Source of the DNA: Sphaerisporangium viridialbum
GTDB lineage: Bacteria > Actinomycetota > Actinomycetes > Streptosporangiales > Streptosporangiaceae
Assembly: GCF_049674955.1 (NCBI RefSeq)
Contig: NZ_CP187232.1
Coordinates: forward strand, 7,626,001 to 7,690,000
Direction: 5' to 3'
Length of the DNA stretch: 64,000 bases
Under the pieces are notes generated by a model that saw only the letters and a list, made by a program, of their open reading frames with translations, ran no database searches and was not told the DNA's origin. Shown here piece by piece: positions 62,438 through 64,000 of this stretch. Position numbers and translations under genes: made by a program. Each line of letters opens with the position of its first letter. Position 1 is the first letter of the stretch.

Positions 62438-63844
62438 TCAGACGGTCTCGACCGGCTTGGCGGTGCGCTCCAGCTCGTGGTAGAGCCCGGCGGGCACGCG
62501 CGCGTGCAGGACGGTGCCGTCCCCGGTGTGGTCGACCGAGAGCACCTCGCCCTCCTTGTGCGCCCGCGCGACCAGGTCTCCCCTGTCGTACGGCACGAGC
62601 ATGTGCACCTCGTGGTCGAGCCTCGGAAGCTCCCGCTCGATCGTGGCGATCAGCTCGTCGATGCCGGCCCCGGTGCGGGCGGAGACGACCACGCTGTGCC
62701 GCTCTCGCGTCGCCAGCCTGGCCAGCGCCACCGGGTCGGCGGCGTCGGCCTTGTTGACGATGACGATCTCGGGAATGTCCCTGACGCCCTCGATGTCGGC
62801 CAGCACCTCACGGACGGCGGCGAGCTGCGACTCGGGGTCGGGATGCGAGCCGTCCACGACGTGCAGGATCAGGTCGGCGTCGCCCACCTCCTCCAGCGTG
62901 GACCGGAACGCCTCCACGAGCTGGTGCGGCAGGTGCCGTACGAACCCGACGGTGTCGGCGAGCGTGAACAGCCTGCCGTCTGGCGTGCGGGCCTGGCGCA
63001 CGGTCGGGTCCAGCGTGGCGAACAGCGAGTCCTCCACCAGCACCCCCGCGCCGGTGAGCCGGTTGAGCAGCGAGGACTTGCCGGCGTTGGTGTAGCCGGC
63101 GATCGCCACCGAGGGCACCTCGCGGCGGGTCCTGCGCGACCGCATGGTCTCGCGGGCGACGGACATGCCGCCGATCTGCCGGCGCAGCTTGGCCATGCGC
63201 TCGCGGATGCGGCGCCGGTCGAGCTCGATCTTGGTCTCACCGGGGCCGCGGCCTCCGATGCCGACGCCGCCGGCGGCCCTGCCGCCGACCTGGCGGGAGA
63301 GGTTCCCACCCCAGCCGCGCAGGCGTGGCAGGAGGTAGCTGAGCTGGGCCAGCTCGACCTGCGCCTTGCCCTCGCGGCTCTTGGCGTGCTGGGCGAAGAT
63401 GTCCAGGATGAGGGCGGTGCGGTCGATGACCTTGACCTTGACGACCTCCTCGAGCTGGCGCAGCTGGCCGGGGGTCAGCTCTCCGTCGCAGATCACCGTG
63501 TCGGCGCCGGTGGAGACCACGATGTCGCGCAGTTCCACGGCCTTGCCCGAGCCGATGTAGGTGGCGGTGTCCGGCCGCTGGCGGCGCTGGATCAGGCCCT
63601 CCAGGACCTCGGATCCGGCGGTCTCGGCGAGGAGCTTGAGCTCCTGCAGGGAGTTCTCCGCGTCGGTGACGGTGCCGCCGGTCCAGACCCCGACGAGGAC
63701 GACCCGCTCCAGGCGGAGCTGCCGGTATTCGACCTCGGTGATGTCCTGAAGCTCTGTTGACAGCCCGGCCACTCGCCGGAGTGCCTGCCGCTCTTCGAGA
63801 TCGTAGTCGCCGGTGGCGAGGTCATCGTGGGAGTCGTTGTACAT
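62438..63844 (-). CDS. hflX: GTPase HflX
   Basis: About 468 residues. Ribosome-associated GTPase that rescues or splits stalled ribosomes. N-terminal HflX domain (RPDTATYIGSGKAVELRDIV, VIDRTALILDIFAQHAKSREGKAQVELAQL, GGRGPGETKIELDRR), a helical linker, then the G domain: GYTNAGKSSLLN, DTVGFVRHLPHQLVEAF, NKAD. I placed the start at the ATG at 63844 (GAGAAG upstream); an open extension to 63961 is not protein-like. Last gene in the window. Confidence 0.94.
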   Translation of the reverse strand: MYNDSHDDLATGDYDLEERQALRRVAGLSTELQDITEVEYRQLRLERVVLVGVWTGGTVTDAENSLQELKLLAETAGSEVLEGLIQRRQRPDTATYIGSGKAVELRDIVVSTGADTVICDGELTPGQLRQLEEVVKVKVIDRTALILDIFAQHAKSREGKAQVELAQLSYLLPRLRGWGGNLSRQVGGRAAGGVGIGGRGPGETKIELDRRRIRERMAKLRRQIGGMSVARETMRSRRTRREVPSVAIAGYTNAGKSSLLNRLTGAGVLVEDSLFATLDPTVRQARTPDGRLFTLADTVGFVRHLPHQLVEAFRSTLEEVGDADLILHVVDGSHPDPESQLAAVREVLADIEGVRDIPEIVIVNKADAADPVALARLATRERHSVVVSARTGAGIDELIATIERELPRLDHEVHMLVPYDRGDLVARAHKEGEVLSVDHTGDGTVLHARVPAGLYHELERTAKPVETV

Positions 63845-64000
63845 ATACGTCTTCTCTGTGGCTATGGTGGCGCTCCTTGGCGCTCGTGGGCTCACCGCTT
63901 CGCACAGTTCAACACGGAGACCCCGTCTATGTCTTCCCTCCGATGGTGCCACGGCGACCATCCGGATTCACCTTGTTATCGGGCGCGGGTCGCCCCGCCT
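63845..64000. promoter_or_regulatory. hflX upstream region
   Basis: 156 bp to the window edge, presumably with the hflX promoter. No motif assigned. Confidence 0.4.

Overview
The window is very GC-rich, with dense GTG/ATG starts and many 4-base stop/start overlaps, which points to an actinobacterium. Marker order (comEA-comEC-holA, rpsT, lepA, hemW, DUF3097, hrcA-dnaJ-rsmE), class E and F sortases, SigE-family sigma factors and RsbRST-type partner switching fit a sporulating, filamentous actinomycete, probably Streptosporangiales. This placement is inferred, not tested. I see no rRNA, tRNA, phage, insertion sequence or CRISPR array.

Layout. 0-1.3 kb: an ECF (SigE-family) sigma factor translationally coupled to a membrane partner. 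1.3-9.7 kb (minus): a pstC-pstA-pstB-pstS operon continuing into a secreted multi-Ig protein with a deacetylase-like end and a SAM methyltransferase. 10-16.4 kb (plus): a second, anchored PstS-like surface protein, a sortase-fold protein without the catalytic Cys, and one ORF joining a Wzx-like flippase to a Wzz-like chain-length protein. 16.5-26 kb: sulfotransferase, third PstS-like secreted protein, cupredoxin-like lipoprotein, methyltransferase, two glycosyltransferases, O-antigen ligase-like polymerase and a glycosidase-like lipoprotein. Together these look like a surface polysaccharide locus intertwined with PstS-fold proteins. 26-29.9 kb: an HtaA-like surface protein with a C-terminal LAKTG sorting signal, its class E sortase, a 54-residue membrane protein, and a class F sortase.

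30.3-40.2 kb is conserved housekeeping: rsmE, dnaJ, hrcA with a CIRCE operator, two membrane proteins, DUF3097, hemW, lepA, rpsT. 40.5-47.7 kb is an ABC exporter cassette of two FtsX-type permeases and two ATPases; the first permease is broken by an out-of-frame internal deletion. 47.7-54.8 kb: holA, a tiny zinc-ribbon protein, comEC, comEA, degV. 54.9-56.1 kb: an imidazolonepropionase-like amidohydrolase. 56.7-62.4 kb: a complete stressosome-like signalling operon (RsbR, RsbS, RsbT, ATPase-PP2C, hybrid kinase, REC-GAF-PP2C). 62.4 kb to the end: hflX.

Two themes run through the window. First, several surface proteins in the pst/polysaccharide half keep a catalytic or ligand-binding fold but lack the key residues. 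Second, short tandem repeats are unusually common; in coding sequence the unit is a multiple of 3, and several arrays contain or abut the stop codon of a gene.
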